This document shows, piece by piece, positions 33,312 to 41,957 of a stretch of DNA of 64,000 nucleotides. The notes beneath the pieces are model-generated. The model searched no databases. It was not told the DNA's origin and saw only the letters and a list, made by a program, of their open reading frames with translations. Both the position numbers and the translations under genes were made by a program. The DNA comes from Rhodoferax lithotrophicus (GTDB lineage Bacteria > Pseudomonadota > Gammaproteobacteria > Burkholderiales > Burkholderiaceae_C). Location of the stretch: NCBI RefSeq assembly GCF_019973615.1, contig NZ_AP024238.1, forward strand, positions 3,927,989 to 3,991,988, read 5' to 3'. Every line of letters begins with the position of its first letter. Positions within the stretch are counted from its first letter, which is position 1.

Positions 33312-33515
33312 ATGAATACACACCTGCAACAATTTGTCACCAAGTACCTCTCTGTTGTCTTCGCCACGCTGATGTCGGTCAGTTTCTTTGCCTTTTTGGC
33401 CATTCCCTACAGCCTGGGTGCCCACCCTGGTGAAGAAGCACAAACACACACCACGGTGCCGGTTTCTTTGGCCGCCCAAAAATCCGAGGCCCCTACCCTG
33501 AAACTGAAGGCTTGA
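33312..33515 (+). CDS. small single-pass membrane or exported protein, unknown
   Basis: A predicted 67-residue protein with AAGAGG before its ATG. A hydrophobic segment runs through about residues 15-36 (VVFATLMSVSFFAFLAIPYS), which could be a membrane helix or uncleaved signal. A short polar tail follows. I do not recognise a family. Codon use resembles its neighbours. It lies between pyrF, on the opposite strand, and a CDF transporter, with independent spacing. Confidence 0.55.
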   Translation: MNTHLQQFVTKYLSVVFATLMSVSFFAFLAIPYSLGAHPGEEAQTHTTVPVSLAAQKSEAPTLKLKA

Positions 33516-33589
33516 ACAAGTCGACTGAAAAGCTGGGCAGGCGCATGAGGCCTGACCTAAACTTGGGGTTTTCCCTGACCTGAATCACC

Positions 33590-34567
33590 ATGCGCTCTGA
33601 CGAATTCCCCGACAACAACGAAGACAGCCAATTCACCCCGGCCGAGCGCTCAGCCGCCGCCTCGCGCAGCACCTGGGTCAGCGTGGCGGTGAATTTGCTG
33701 CTGACCATCGCCCAAATTGTGGCGGGGGTGCTGGCCAAATCACAGGGCTTGATTGCCGACGGTATCCATTCCCTGTCTGACCTGGTGGCCGACTTTGTGG
33801 TGCTGTTTGCCAACCACCACAGCCAGAAAGCCGCCGACGAAGATCATCCCTACGGCCACCAGCGCTTTGAAACCGCCGCCTCGCTGGTGCTGGGGGTATT
33901 GCTGCTGGCCGTGGGTCTGGGCATGTTGTGGTCTGCCGCCCACAAGCTGCAAAGCCCGGAGACCATTGCCACGGTGCACATCACCGCGTTGTGGGTGGCT
34001 GCGGGCGCACTCACCGCCAAAGAGCTGCTGTTTCGCTACATGCTGGCGGTGGCCAAGCGGGTCAAAAGCAGCATGCTGGTGGCCAATGCCTGGCACGCCC
34101 GCTCGGATGCGGCATCCTCCCTGGTGGTGGGTGTGGGCATCATTGGCAACCTGGCGGGTTACCCGATTCTGGACCCGATTGCCGCCGCCATTGTCGGCTT
34201 CATGGTGACCAAGATGGGCTGGAGTTTTGGCTGGGACGCGCTGCACGACCTGATGGATCGCGCCGCCGATGAGGCCGAGGTGCAAGCCATTCGCCAGACC
34301 TTGCTGGAAACCGCCGGCATCCGTGATGCACACGATGTACGCACCCGCAAGATGGGCGACATGATTGTGGTGGATGCCCACCTGGAAGTGGATGCCACCC
34401 TGAGCGTGGAGCAAGGCCATGACATTGCCGTGGCCGCCCGCGAACGTGTCATGCAACGCCATCGGGTGCTCAACATGATGACCCACGTAGACCCCTTCAA
34501 ACGCCCGGATCGGGATCATCTGCCCCTGAATCCGGTGGCAGAAAAACGACCCGTGTCTCCCGCCTGA
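33590..34567 (+). CDS. cation diffusion facilitator metal exporter
   Basis: A 325-residue inner-membrane antiporter of the CDF/FieF family that exports Zn2+, Fe2+ or similar ions against protons. The metal site HSLSDLVADF in helix 2 has the Asp residues, and HPYGHQRFE follows in the loop. A second Asp-containing site in helix 5 is NAWHARSDAASS. The cytoplasmic C-terminal domain (about 215-300) has DAHDVRTRKMGDMIVVDAHLEVD, typical of the dimerisation and metal-sensing module. Six hydrophobic segments are visible. It is convergent with the UDG-family gene. Confidence 0.95.
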   Translation: MRSDEFPDNNEDSQFTPAERSAAASRSTWVSVAVNLLLTIAQIVAGVLAKSQGLIADGIHSLSDLVADFVVLFANHHSQKAADEDHPYGHQRFETAASLVLGVLLLAVGLGMLWSAAHKLQSPETIATVHITALWVAAGALTAKELLFRYMLAVAKRVKSSMLVANAWHARSDAASSLVVGVGIIGNLAGYPILDPIAAAIVGFMVTKMGWSFGWDALHDLMDRAADEAEVQAIRQTLLETAGIRDAHDVRTRKMGDMIVVDAHLEVDATLSVEQGHDIAVAARERVMQRHRVLNMMTHVDPFKRPDRDHLPLNPVAEKRPVSPA

Positions 34568-34599
34568 AGCTTGATCCGGGCCGGTTGGCCTGAGCCCGC

Positions 34600-35589
34600 T
34601 CAGGAAAGGCGGCCTTGCACCGCGTCCAGCGCCAGGCACAGGTCGGCCCAGGCTTTGCCCTTGTCCTGCGGGTTGCGCAGCAGATAAGACGGCGGGTAAG
34701 TCACCACCAGCGGCACACCGGCAAACTGCCATACCTGGCCACGCAATTTGCCCAGCGGCAGTTTGGCGCTCTCGGGTGGTGTGTCAGAAAGCAAGGTCTG
34801 CATGGCAAAACGCCCCATGGCAAGGATCACTTTGGGCTGTGTCAGGGCAATTTCACGGCGCAGGTAATGCGCGCAGGTGGCCAACTCATCGGCCGATGGC
34901 GCACGCATCAAGGCGGGCCGGCACTTGAGCACATGCGTCAGGTAAGCGCGCCCGCTGGGCTCAGCGGCCAAGGCCGCGGGCGCGGCCCATGGAGCCCAAC
35001 GCTGCACCCCGACTGCGCGCAACATGTTGTCCAGCAACAAGCCCGCATCTTCCACAAACGGCAGGCCCAAACGCTCCTGGGCTTCATCCGGCGGGTCACC
35101 CACCACCAACCAATCGCAGGGGGTGGGCACATCCGGCGCAGCCAGCACGCTGGCACGGCGGCCCAGACACATGGCGCAAGCCTGGCAATCGGCCAGTGTC
35201 CCTTGTATTTGTGGCCAGTCCATGCGGGCAATGCCGTCCGGCAAAGTGGTGACCTGGGTTGGGCTTGGTGCACGGGCAGTGGTCTGGGGGCCTGAATGAT
35301 GACTCGGGCTAGGCCCCACTTGCGGCGGGGTGGGGGTGGCAAGCTGGACGGGGCTGGCCACGGGTGCGGCGGACACATTGTCTGCAGGCAGAGAGGGCGG
35401 GATCACTGCTGCGCTTGGGATTTTTATATCATTTTGGCCTCTAGCGCTTTCCATATAAGCGCTGTCAGCTTCATTATCCATAGCAACTTGTGCCTCACCC
35501 AGGTCGGCTGGCAAGGCCGCAGGCCACCACACGTGTACGCCCATTTCATCCAGCATGGCGCGTTGGCGGGTGTCAAGGTTGAGGCTCAT
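34600..35589 (-). CDS. uracil-DNA-glycosylase family 4-like protein with altered motifs
   Basis: A 329-residue protein whose C-terminal 200 residues match the iron-sulfur uracil-DNA glycosylase family. Candidate cluster cysteines are CQACAMC, the Cys of HVLKCRP, and TCAHYLRRE. The usual catalytic motif GEAPG is GDPPDE here, and the usual HP(A/S)xLL loop reads TYPPSYLL, so the motif-B His is replaced by Pro. Activity may differ from classical UDG. The N-terminal 130 residues are a low-complexity Ala/Pro linker that includes an in-frame dispersed repeat. It is last in the run EamA-tsaB-rimI-UDG, 15 bases after rimI. Confidence 0.85.
   Translation of the reverse strand: MSLNLDTRQRAMLDEMGVHVWWPAALPADLGEAQVAMDNEADSAYMESARGQNDIKIPSAAVIPPSLPADNVSAAPVASPVQLATPTPPQVGPSPSHHSGPQTTARAPSPTQVTTLPDGIARMDWPQIQGTLADCQACAMCLGRRASVLAAPDVPTPCDWLVVGDPPDEAQERLGLPFVEDAGLLLDNMLRAVGVQRWAPWAAPAALAAEPSGRAYLTHVLKCRPALMRAPSADELATCAHYLRREIALTQPKVILAMGRFAMQTLLSDTPPESAKLPLGKLRGQVWQFAGVPLVVTYPPSYLLRNPQDKGKAWADLCLALDAVQGRLS
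35430..35480 (-). repeat. dispersed repeat copy 7, in frame in the UDG-family gene
   Basis: The minus strand reads GAAGCTGACAGCGCTTATAT, then AAAGCGCTAGAGGCC. It encodes EADSAYMESARGQND in the linker ahead of the glycosylase domain. Confidence 0.7.
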
Positions 35590-35604
35590 GGGCTGATTTT
35601 CTCT

Positions 35605-36105
35605 TTAATCCGCGGCGACAAGTTGCAGGCTCATCACCACCGCATCTTCACGCTGACCGTTGCCAGCGGGGTAATAGGCGCGGCGGGTACCCACGGTGCA
35701 GAAACCTTGCGCTTTGTAGACATGAATGGCCCGGGTGTTGCCGGTGCGAGCTTCCAGCCACAAACACTGCGCACCCTGCCCGCGCGCCCACAGCGCCAGG
35801 GCATCCAGCATGACACGCGCCCAACCCTGCTGCTGGTAGGCGGGGGCCACGGTGATGTTGAGCAGGTGCACCTCTTCATAACCTTTCATGCCAATGAAGT
35901 AGCCCAGCAGCGCATCCCCCGCCAGCAGCATCTGGGCTTGGTAGCCACTGGCCAGACAGTCCAGAAAATGCTGGCGCTGCCAGGGATGGGCATGCGCCTG
36001 GCCTTCCACGGCAACCACCGCTTCAAGCCGGGACTCGGTCATCGGCTCAAAGCGGACTTCAACGGCGTGGGGCTGATCACTCATGCGGTCCATCGATACG
36101 CTCAT
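35605..36105 (-). CDS. rimI: ribosomal protein alanine N-acetyltransferase RimI
   Basis: A GNAT acetyltransferase of 166 residues that modifies the N-terminus of ribosomal protein S18. The acetyl-CoA loop QQQGWARVMLDAL follows LLNITVAP. The terminal LWLEARTGNTRAIHVYKAQGF has the Asn and Tyr used by the family. The ATG at 36105 lies 3 bases after the tsaB stop; MSDQPH at 36084 is a second possible start. tsaB-rimI neighbourhood is widely conserved in proteobacteria. Confidence 0.95.
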   Translation of the reverse strand: MSVSMDRMSDQPHAVEVRFEPMTESRLEAVVAVEGQAHAHPWQRQHFLDCLASGYQAQMLLAGDALLGYFIGMKGYEEVHLLNITVAPAYQQQGWARVMLDALALWARGQGAQCLWLEARTGNTRAIHVYKAQGFCTVGTRRAYYPAGNGQREDAVVMSLQLVAAD

Positions 36106-36108
36106 GGC

Positions 36109-36840
36109 TCAATGCGACACGGCGACCGGGTGGGCGGTGGTGGCCAATTTGGCCGCCAGCCGCTCCTGGGTGGTTTGCGCCACCTTGTCGCGGATGTAGG
36201 TGGGCAAAGCCTGTTCGGCGCTCACCGCAGCCCCGGCAGCCAGCAAGGCCGGGGCCAAACGCAGCAAGGCCTGCGCCGTCGGCAAGGCCGGCACCCGTTG
36301 CTGGCCCACATGTGGAAGACGTTCACCGTATTCGGCAAACACGTTGCCCGCCAGCACATGATCCGCATCACACTGCAAATTTTCAGGAGAAATCAGGCTG
36401 TAGCGCTTGATACACGTCCACTGATCACTCTCAAATAAATAGCTGGCGGTGTACAACTCATCCATGCGGGCATCCAGCATGGCGGTCACGCACAAGCGCT
36501 CTGGCGCGCCCAATTGCTGGTGTGCATCTTGGGCCACGGCCAGCAAGGTGTCGACCGGCAGCACCGGCACAGCGGCACCAAAACCCAGACCTTGCGCCAC
36601 TGAACACGCAGTACGCAGCCCGGTGAACGAGCCCGGCCCGGCCCCGAACACAATGGCCGACAGGTCACCAAACTGCAGCCCGGCCAGGGCCATCAAGCGC
36701 TGGATTTCGGGAATCAAGTGCGTGGACGTGAGTGCGCCACCGGCGGCATCGTGCTGCCACCGCATAGCGGTATCCCCGGTGCCGCGCTGCAGCGCAATCG
36801 ACATACGTTCGGTGCTGGTGTCAAAGGCCAAGAGGTTCAT
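36109..36840 (-). CDS. tsaB: TsaB, t6A tRNA-modification complex subunit
   Basis: A 243-residue ASKHA-fold protein that partners TsaD and TsaE in making threonylcarbamoyladenosine at tRNA position 37. The start MNLLAFDTSTERMSIAL and the loop GAGPGSFTGLRTACSVAQGL are diagnostic. A stretch in the middle (SYLFESDQWTCIKRYSLISP) is a copy of the dispersed repeat, inserted in the variable region of the protein. The ATG at 36840 is the family start. The upstream EamA gene is 69 bases away with another repeat between. The partner-pathway gene tsaC/sua5 is also in this window at 59432. Confidence 0.95.
   Translation of the reverse strand: MNLLAFDTSTERMSIALQRGTGDTAMRWQHDAAGGALTSTHLIPEIQRLMALAGLQFGDLSAIVFGAGPGSFTGLRTACSVAQGLGFGAAVPVLPVDTLLAVAQDAHQQLGAPERLCVTAMLDARMDELYTASYLFESDQWTCIKRYSLISPENLQCDADHVLAGNVFAEYGERLPHVGQQRVPALPTAQALLRLAPALLAAGAAVSAEQALPTYIRDKVAQTTQERLAAKLATTAHPVAVSH
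36381..36444 (-). repeat. dispersed repeat copy 8, in frame in tsaB
   Basis: The minus strand reads CCAGCTATTTATTT, then TATCAAGCGCTACAGCC. It is more diverged than intergenic copies and encodes SYLFESDQ...CIKRYSLIS. Confidence 0.55.
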
Positions 36841-36882
36841 GGCAGGTTTCTCAAAAGGGATCGTTGGGTACAAGATTTCATA

Positions 36883-36934
36883 TAAAAATGAGGCTCTAAT
36901 GCTTATCAATCAAGCGCTAGCAGCTACTTTTTTA
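36883..36934 (-). repeat. dispersed repeat copy 9, EamA/tsaB junction
   Basis: A well-preserved copy: the minus strand reads AGTAGCTGCTAGCGCTTGAT, then ATAAGCATTAGAGCC. The C-terminus of the EamA protein (VAASA-stop) is encoded by it. Confidence 0.85.
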
Positions 36935-37917
36935 AGAGCATTCGGCAAGCTGGCGCGCACGCCGAACAAAATTCCGGCAGTGACCAGGGTCAGACCTGCG
37001 GCCAGGTTCCAGCGCAGCGGCTCGCCGAGCAAAACCACCGCCCCCAAGGCCGACAGGCCGGGCACCAGCGCGGTGATCATGGTGGAGCGCACCGGGCCAA
37101 AGTGGCGAATCATCTGGGTGAAGGTGATGCCCGAGATCACCACCGAGCCCCAGCCCTGAAACGTGGCCTGAAACAACACGTCACGCCACGGGGCGGTGAA
37201 CACATGGCCGTTGACCAGGCCGCTGAGCACCAGCACGCTGTAGCTGGGCACATACACCACGAACGCCAACGTGGTGATGGCAATGGTGGCGCGTACCGCC
37301 TCCAGCCCATGGTGACGCGCCAGCACGCTGTAGGTGGCCCAGCACATGGCGGCCGACATGAACAACACATCACCCAGCCAGACCTGCCCGCCATCAAAAG
37401 CCCGCAACAAGCTCAGCCCACCCACCAGCAAGTCCCCCAACACAATCAACCCCAGGCCAACAGCCCGTGTCGGGGTGATACGGTCACGCAACAACCAGGC
37501 CGCCAGCAGCGCCGTCCACAAGGGCAGGCTGCCCGGCATCAGCACCGAGGCATGCAAGGCCGGGGCGTAAGCAAAACCACTGTAGGCCAGCATGGCATAT
37601 ACCAGGCCGCCAAAAATCCCGACCTTGACCGTGATGCCTGCAGTCAAAGGCGACACGCCCAGCCAGGACGCACCATGCAGGCCTTGCGCCCGATCCTGCC
37701 GCACCAGCCACGCGCCCCAGGGCAACAGGATCAGGCTGGCACCGACGATGCGGCAAAAGGCCAGATCCAGCGGGGTCAGCACGCCGCCACGCGCCGGGTC
37801 GGCCGAAGCGCGCGCAATCAGGATGAAGGAAGTCCAGATCAGCACCGTGACCACAGCTGCAGCCAGGCCGATGCTGCGAGGTGAAAAGCGCGGGGGGTGG
37901 GGAGTGTGCACGGACAT
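36910..37917 (-). CDS. EamA/DMT-family transporter
   Basis: A 335-residue inner-membrane protein with ten hydrophobic segments in two EamA repeats, as in drug/metabolite transporters such as RhaT-like and YdcZ-like exporters. Landmarks are AFCRIVGASLILLPWGAW in the first half and AMCWATYSVLARHHG in the second. Its last residues KKVAASA come from a dispersed repeat, so the end is not conserved family sequence. It is upstream of tsaB on the same strand. The substrate cannot be told. Confidence 0.92.
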   Translation of the reverse strand: MSVHTPHPPRFSPRSIGLAAAVVTVLIWTSFILIARASADPARGGVLTPLDLAFCRIVGASLILLPWGAWLVRQDRAQGLHGASWLGVSPLTAGITVKVGIFGGLVYAMLAYSGFAYAPALHASVLMPGSLPLWTALLAAWLLRDRITPTRAVGLGLIVLGDLLVGGLSLLRAFDGGQVWLGDVLFMSAAMCWATYSVLARHHGLEAVRATIAITTLAFVVYVPSYSVLVLSGLVNGHVFTAPWRDVLFQATFQGWGSVVISGITFTQMIRHFGPVRSTMITALVPGLSALGAVVLLGEPLRWNLAAGLTLVTAGILFGVRASLPNALKKVAASA

Positions 37918-38027
37918 GCGCTGATTATCCGTGCGCCCAGAAGGCGGCGCTCTTGCGCGGTAAAAGGCCAGCTCAGTCCATCTTCAGGCTTCGGGATGAA
38001 CTTGAGCCAGGAAGGTGGTAAATGGGC

Positions 38028-39653
38028 TTACGCGCCGGGATTCACCTCGTCCAGCTGCATCGGGTTGAGGAATTTTTCGCCATAACGCCGGTACACCCCC
38101 TGGTGCAGAAAGACATCAAACAAATCCGGGTCAATGTGACCATCATCCCTGAACTGGGCCATGATGCGCATGGCTTGCGACAGTTTCATGCCCGGTTTGT
38201 AAGGGCGATCCGAGGCGGTGAGTGCTTCGTAAATATCGGCAATCCCCATGATGCGGGCCTGCACCGACATTTGCTCACGGGTGAGGCCTTTGGGGTAACC
38301 CTTGCCGTCCATGCGCTCATGGTGACCCCCGGCGTATTCGGGCACGTTTTTCAGGTGCTTGGGCCAGGGCAGTTTTTCCAGCATCTTGATGGTGGCAACG
38401 ATGTGGTAGTTGATGACATCACGCTCCGCTGCAGTCAGGGTGCCTTTGCGAATACTCAGGTTTTCCAGCTCGTCCGAGGATAAAAAACCAGTCTGGATGC
38501 CGTCCGGGTTGCGCCAGGTGTAGCGGCTGCCGATCTCGCGCACACGCGCCACATCGGCATCACTCATGACTTCCCCACCCACATTGGCGTTGCGCAAGAA
38601 GCTGCGATCAGCCTCCAGTTCAGCCAGGGCAGACTGGTTTTGGCTGCGCAGGGCCGCCTCTGCGGCGGGGTCTACCACCTGACGCAGAGCCAGTTGCTGG
38701 CGCAGTGTGGCAATTTCCGCATCACGCTTGAGCACTTCAAAACGGGTGTCAATGAGCCCGATGCGGTCAAACAAGGTGTGCAGCTTGGTGGCTTTGTCCA
38801 CCACATGCACCGGGGTGGTGATCTTGCCGCAGTCGTGCAGCAAGCCGGCAATCTTGAGTTCATGACGGTCCAGGTCGGTCATGTGAAAGTTGGCCAACGG
38901 GCCTTCGGTGACCTGGTCAGCCGCCTCGGCCAGCATCATGGTCAGCTCGGGCACACGCTGGCAATGCCCGCCGGTGTAGTGCGATTTTTCGTCAATGGCC
39001 AGATTGATCAGCCCGACAAAGGCCTCAAACAACTCTTCCAGCTGGGTCAGCAACAGGCGGTTGCTCAACGCAATGGCGGCTTGTGATGCCAGCGACTCGG
39101 CCAGACGCTGATCCGCTTGCGAGAAGGCCACCACCTCGGTCGTTCCAGGGCGCTGCGCGTTGATGAGTTGCAGCACACCAATCACGTCCCCGTCATGGTT
39201 GCGCAGGGGCACGGTTAAAAAGGATTTGGAGCGGTAGCCGGTGCGCTGGTCAAACTCGCGGGTGCCTGAAAAATCAAAGTTGGGCTCGGTATAGGCATCG
39301 TCGATATTGATGGTCACACTATGGATGGCGGCATAGGCTGCCACCAGGGTGTTATTGGGCTTGCCGGTGCTGGAATACAGGGGCAAGTCAGGGAAATTCA
39401 TGCCTTTGGCCGCCGTGCCACCCATCGCAATGTTCAGCGAATCAGTGCGCAGGATCTCGAAACGCAAGGTATTGCCGTCCTCCAGCATGCGGTAGAGCGT
39501 GCCGCCATCGGCATGGGTGATGGCTTTGGCGGCCAGCAGGATTTTTTCAAGCAGGCGGGTGATATCTCGTTCTTTGGACAAGGACGCGCCGATATCGTTC
39601 AAATGCTCCAGGCGATCCAGCAAACTGGCCAGCGAGGTGGTTTGTTCTTGCAT
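38028..39653 (-). CDS. GAF and HD-GYP c-di-GMP phosphodiesterase
   Basis: A 541-residue cytoplasmic protein expected to hydrolyse c-di-GMP. An N-terminal GAF domain (about 20-190) has GYRSKSFLTVPLRNHDGDVI. The HD-GYP domain has HYTGGHCQRVPEL, LLHDCGKI, GGHHERMDGKGYPKGL and ADIYEALTASDRPYK, so the metal ligands and GYP are all kept. A long insert of about 120 residues lies between HDCGK and the rest, including coil-forming sequence (ALRSQNQSALAELEADRSFL). It is last in the operon with the adhesin pair, FecR protein and CHASE2 cyclase, 21 bases after the cyclase stop. Confidence 0.94.
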   Translation of the reverse strand: MQEQTTSLASLLDRLEHLNDIGASLSKERDITRLLEKILLAAKAITHADGGTLYRMLEDGNTLRFEILRTDSLNIAMGGTAAKGMNFPDLPLYSSTGKPNNTLVAAYAAIHSVTINIDDAYTEPNFDFSGTREFDQRTGYRSKSFLTVPLRNHDGDVIGVLQLINAQRPGTTEVVAFSQADQRLAESLASQAAIALSNRLLLTQLEELFEAFVGLINLAIDEKSHYTGGHCQRVPELTMMLAEAADQVTEGPLANFHMTDLDRHELKIAGLLHDCGKITTPVHVVDKATKLHTLFDRIGLIDTRFEVLKRDAEIATLRQQLALRQVVDPAAEAALRSQNQSALAELEADRSFLRNANVGGEVMSDADVARVREIGSRYTWRNPDGIQTGFLSSDELENLSIRKGTLTAAERDVINYHIVATIKMLEKLPWPKHLKNVPEYAGGHHERMDGKGYPKGLTREQMSVQARIMGIADIYEALTASDRPYKPGMKLSQAMRIMAQFRDDGHIDPDLFDVFLHQGVYRRYGEKFLNPMQLDEVNPGA

Positions 39654-39674
39654 TTAAAACCCTTTGGATGTGGT

Positions 39675-41909
39675 TTATTTGGTTTTGAACGTGTGGGAAC
39701 CATCCCAATCCTGACCCGGTGGATGGGCGATGAATTCAACCACACGTGTGGCATACAGCCGGTACAACTCACAATCAGGGTACTGGCGTTGCAATTTGGC
39801 AAATTCGTCTGCCGCCACCAGCCAGTCTTGCGTGTGGTACAGCCGCAAGGCGGCGCTGTACTGTGCCAGTTCCTGGCGCACCTCCGGTGCCAGCTCACTC
39901 ATCAGCCCCAAGGGCTCATAGATTTTGACCGGGTGCTCTTTGCCTTTGACACGCACGCAATCGAGCTCTTTGTAGGCAAAGTCCATCGCCGCTGCGCGGG
40001 TGAATTCGCTCACGATGATGGACACGCCATAGGTTTTGGTCAGCCCTTCCAGCCGTGAGCCCAGGTTGACCGCATCGCCCATCACGGTATAGGCCAGGCG
40101 AAACTCCGAGCCCATGTTGCCCACCGTCATGTCACCGGTATTCACACCAATCCCAATTTGGATAGAGGGCCAACCCTTGGCTTTGAAATGCTCCTCCAGG
40201 GCGTGTAATTGCGCCACCATGTCCATGGCCGCCTGCACGGCGCGGTGGGCGTGCTGGGGGTCGGCCAGTGGCGCGCCCCAGAAGGCCATGATGGCATCAC
40301 CGATGTATTTGTCGATGGTGCCGCGGTGGGCATGAATGACCTTGGTCATGGGGGTTAAAAAGTCATTCATCAGCTCGGTCAGCTGGGTTGGGCCCAGGCC
40401 CTCTGAAATGGTGGTGAAACCACGCACATCCGAAAAGAGCACGGTCATTTCACGGTTTTCACCAGCCAGGCTGTAAGCCCCTGGGTCTTGTGCCATTTCA
40501 TCGACCAATTCGGGGGGCACATATTGACCAAACAGCCGGGCCAACAGACGTTTGGCGCGCGAGTCCACAAAAAACCCATAAGACATGTTGAACACAAAAA
40601 TGGCAGCGATCAGCACCAGGCCCGAGGCCAGCGGCACGATCAACTGGCCCGCACTCCAAATCCACAGGTTCACCGCCACTGCAAAGGATGCCATCACCAG
40701 GGAGAGCAAGGTCGCATAGGCAGGAGACAGCGCGGGCAATACCAGCGCCAGCAACACGCCCGTGAATAACAAGAGCACCAGCTCCAGCCCCATCACGTAT
40801 GCGGGCCGTTCTTTGATGGTGCTGTCCATGATGCCGGCGATCATGTTGGCATGCAGTTCAACCCCGGCATAGGCTTCCTGCATCGGGGCGGTGCGCAAAT
40901 CAAGCAGCCCGGGCGCGGTGGTACCCACCAGCACAATGGCTCCCCGCAGCACGTCAGCGGGCACTTTGGCTTGCAACACGTCGCTGGCGGACACATACAC
41001 ATAACTGCCCTGGCGACCCCGGTAAGGCACCAGGGCGGCCACATCGGCATCCACCGGAACACGCTTGTCGCCGACTCTGAGCGCTTCCAAGGCGACCGAA
41101 TTGTGGCTGCCACCTTCATAAACCAGCTCCACCGTGGGCGCACGCATGACCAGGCGGGCCATGGCCAAGCCCAGGGTTTCGTACAAGGCACCGTTGTGCA
41201 TTTGCAGCAGGGAAATGCGGCGAAAGACACCATCGTCATCAATCAGCGGGGAGGCATTAAAAAAACCGGCACTGGCGGCGGCTTTTTGCAACTCGGGCAG
41301 ATTGGCCGAAAAACCGTCGGCCTTCATGGCACCCACGTTGTGCTCGACAAAACTGCCCTGGGGCAGCACAGGTTCTGGCAACAACCCCACTTGCCGCTGC
41401 CCCAGTTTGTCGTGCTGGAAATAGTAGCCCAAGACCACCGGGCGATTTTTCAGGCTTTGCGCAAACAAGTCGTCATACCGCAGCGCCGGGCGTAAACGCT
41501 TGAGGGCTGCCTCAAAACGTTGATCGGCCTTCAGCTCGCCTTGGGCCAGGCTCTCCAGGGTGGACAGGCCGGAGCTTTCATCCCGCTCGGCAAACAACAC
41601 GTCAAAACCCAGCACATCAATCTGGTAGGTGTCAAACAGCACATCCACCATGTGCGCCAGTTTGTTGCGTGGCCACGGCCAGTGGCCCTGTTGCTCCAGG
41701 CTTTTCTCATCCACATCCACAATCACGATGCGCTTGTCCACCGTGCCGGGCATGGTCCATTGAAGCCGCAAGTCGTAGGCATAATTTTCCAGGCGCGCCA
41801 TGAATCCCAGATGGAGCAGCCCCACGGCATTCAGCAACAAAACAAGCACAAGGACCAGACTCAAGGCCATACGAGCGGCGTGAAGCCTGAAAAAGCCGAT
41901 TTTTTTCAT
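39675..41909 (-). CDS. CHASE2-domain adenylate cyclase
   Basis: A 744-residue inner-membrane protein. A signal-anchor helix (about 14-32) precedes the periplasmic CHASE2 sensor (about 40-350) with IVDVDEKSLEQQGHWPWPRN. A three-helix membrane block follows (about 365-440), then a class III cyclase domain. The metal Asps are in FSDVRGFT and GDAIMAFWG. The adenine-recognising Lys is in TIDKYIGD and the Asp in YTVMGDAVNLGSRLEG, so cAMP synthesis is well supported. It follows the FecR gene by 48 bases and precedes HD-GYP by 21. The domain order is the same as the cyclase at 17836, but that one has Arg in place of this Lys. Confidence 0.93.
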   Translation of the reverse strand: MKKIGFFRLHAARMALSLVLVLVLLLNAVGLLHLGFMARLENYAYDLRLQWTMPGTVDKRIVIVDVDEKSLEQQGHWPWPRNKLAHMVDVLFDTYQIDVLGFDVLFAERDESSGLSTLESLAQGELKADQRFEAALKRLRPALRYDDLFAQSLKNRPVVLGYYFQHDKLGQRQVGLLPEPVLPQGSFVEHNVGAMKADGFSANLPELQKAAASAGFFNASPLIDDDGVFRRISLLQMHNGALYETLGLAMARLVMRAPTVELVYEGGSHNSVALEALRVGDKRVPVDADVAALVPYRGRQGSYVYVSASDVLQAKVPADVLRGAIVLVGTTAPGLLDLRTAPMQEAYAGVELHANMIAGIMDSTIKERPAYVMGLELVLLLFTGVLLALVLPALSPAYATLLSLVMASFAVAVNLWIWSAGQLIVPLASGLVLIAAIFVFNMSYGFFVDSRAKRLLARLFGQYVPPELVDEMAQDPGAYSLAGENREMTVLFSDVRGFTTISEGLGPTQLTELMNDFLTPMTKVIHAHRGTIDKYIGDAIMAFWGAPLADPQHAHRAVQAAMDMVAQLHALEEHFKAKGWPSIQIGIGVNTGDMTVGNMGSEFRLAYTVMGDAVNLGSRLEGLTKTYGVSIIVSEFTRAAAMDFAYKELDCVRVKGKEHPVKIYEPLGLMSELAPEVRQELAQYSAALRLYHTQDWLVAADEFAKLQRQYPDCELYRLYATRVVEFIAHPPGQDWDGSHTFKTK

Positions 41910-41957
41910 GCTATGTCCATGACAAAAGCTGAGCCTGCCAATGAGATGAACCAGGGA

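Noticed and set aside
34589..34604. CCTGAG/CTCAGG hairpin between the CDF and UDG genes
   Set aside because: The stem is only six pairs with no T-run on either strand, so it is not called as a terminator.
35296..36438. Plus-strand frame of 380 codons, and similar ones at 41520-42638 and 5438-6229
   Set aside because: Each is a shadow of a well-supported gene on the other strand (UDG/rimI/tsaB, cyclase/FecR, uvrA), with low-complexity His/Gln/Arg composition.
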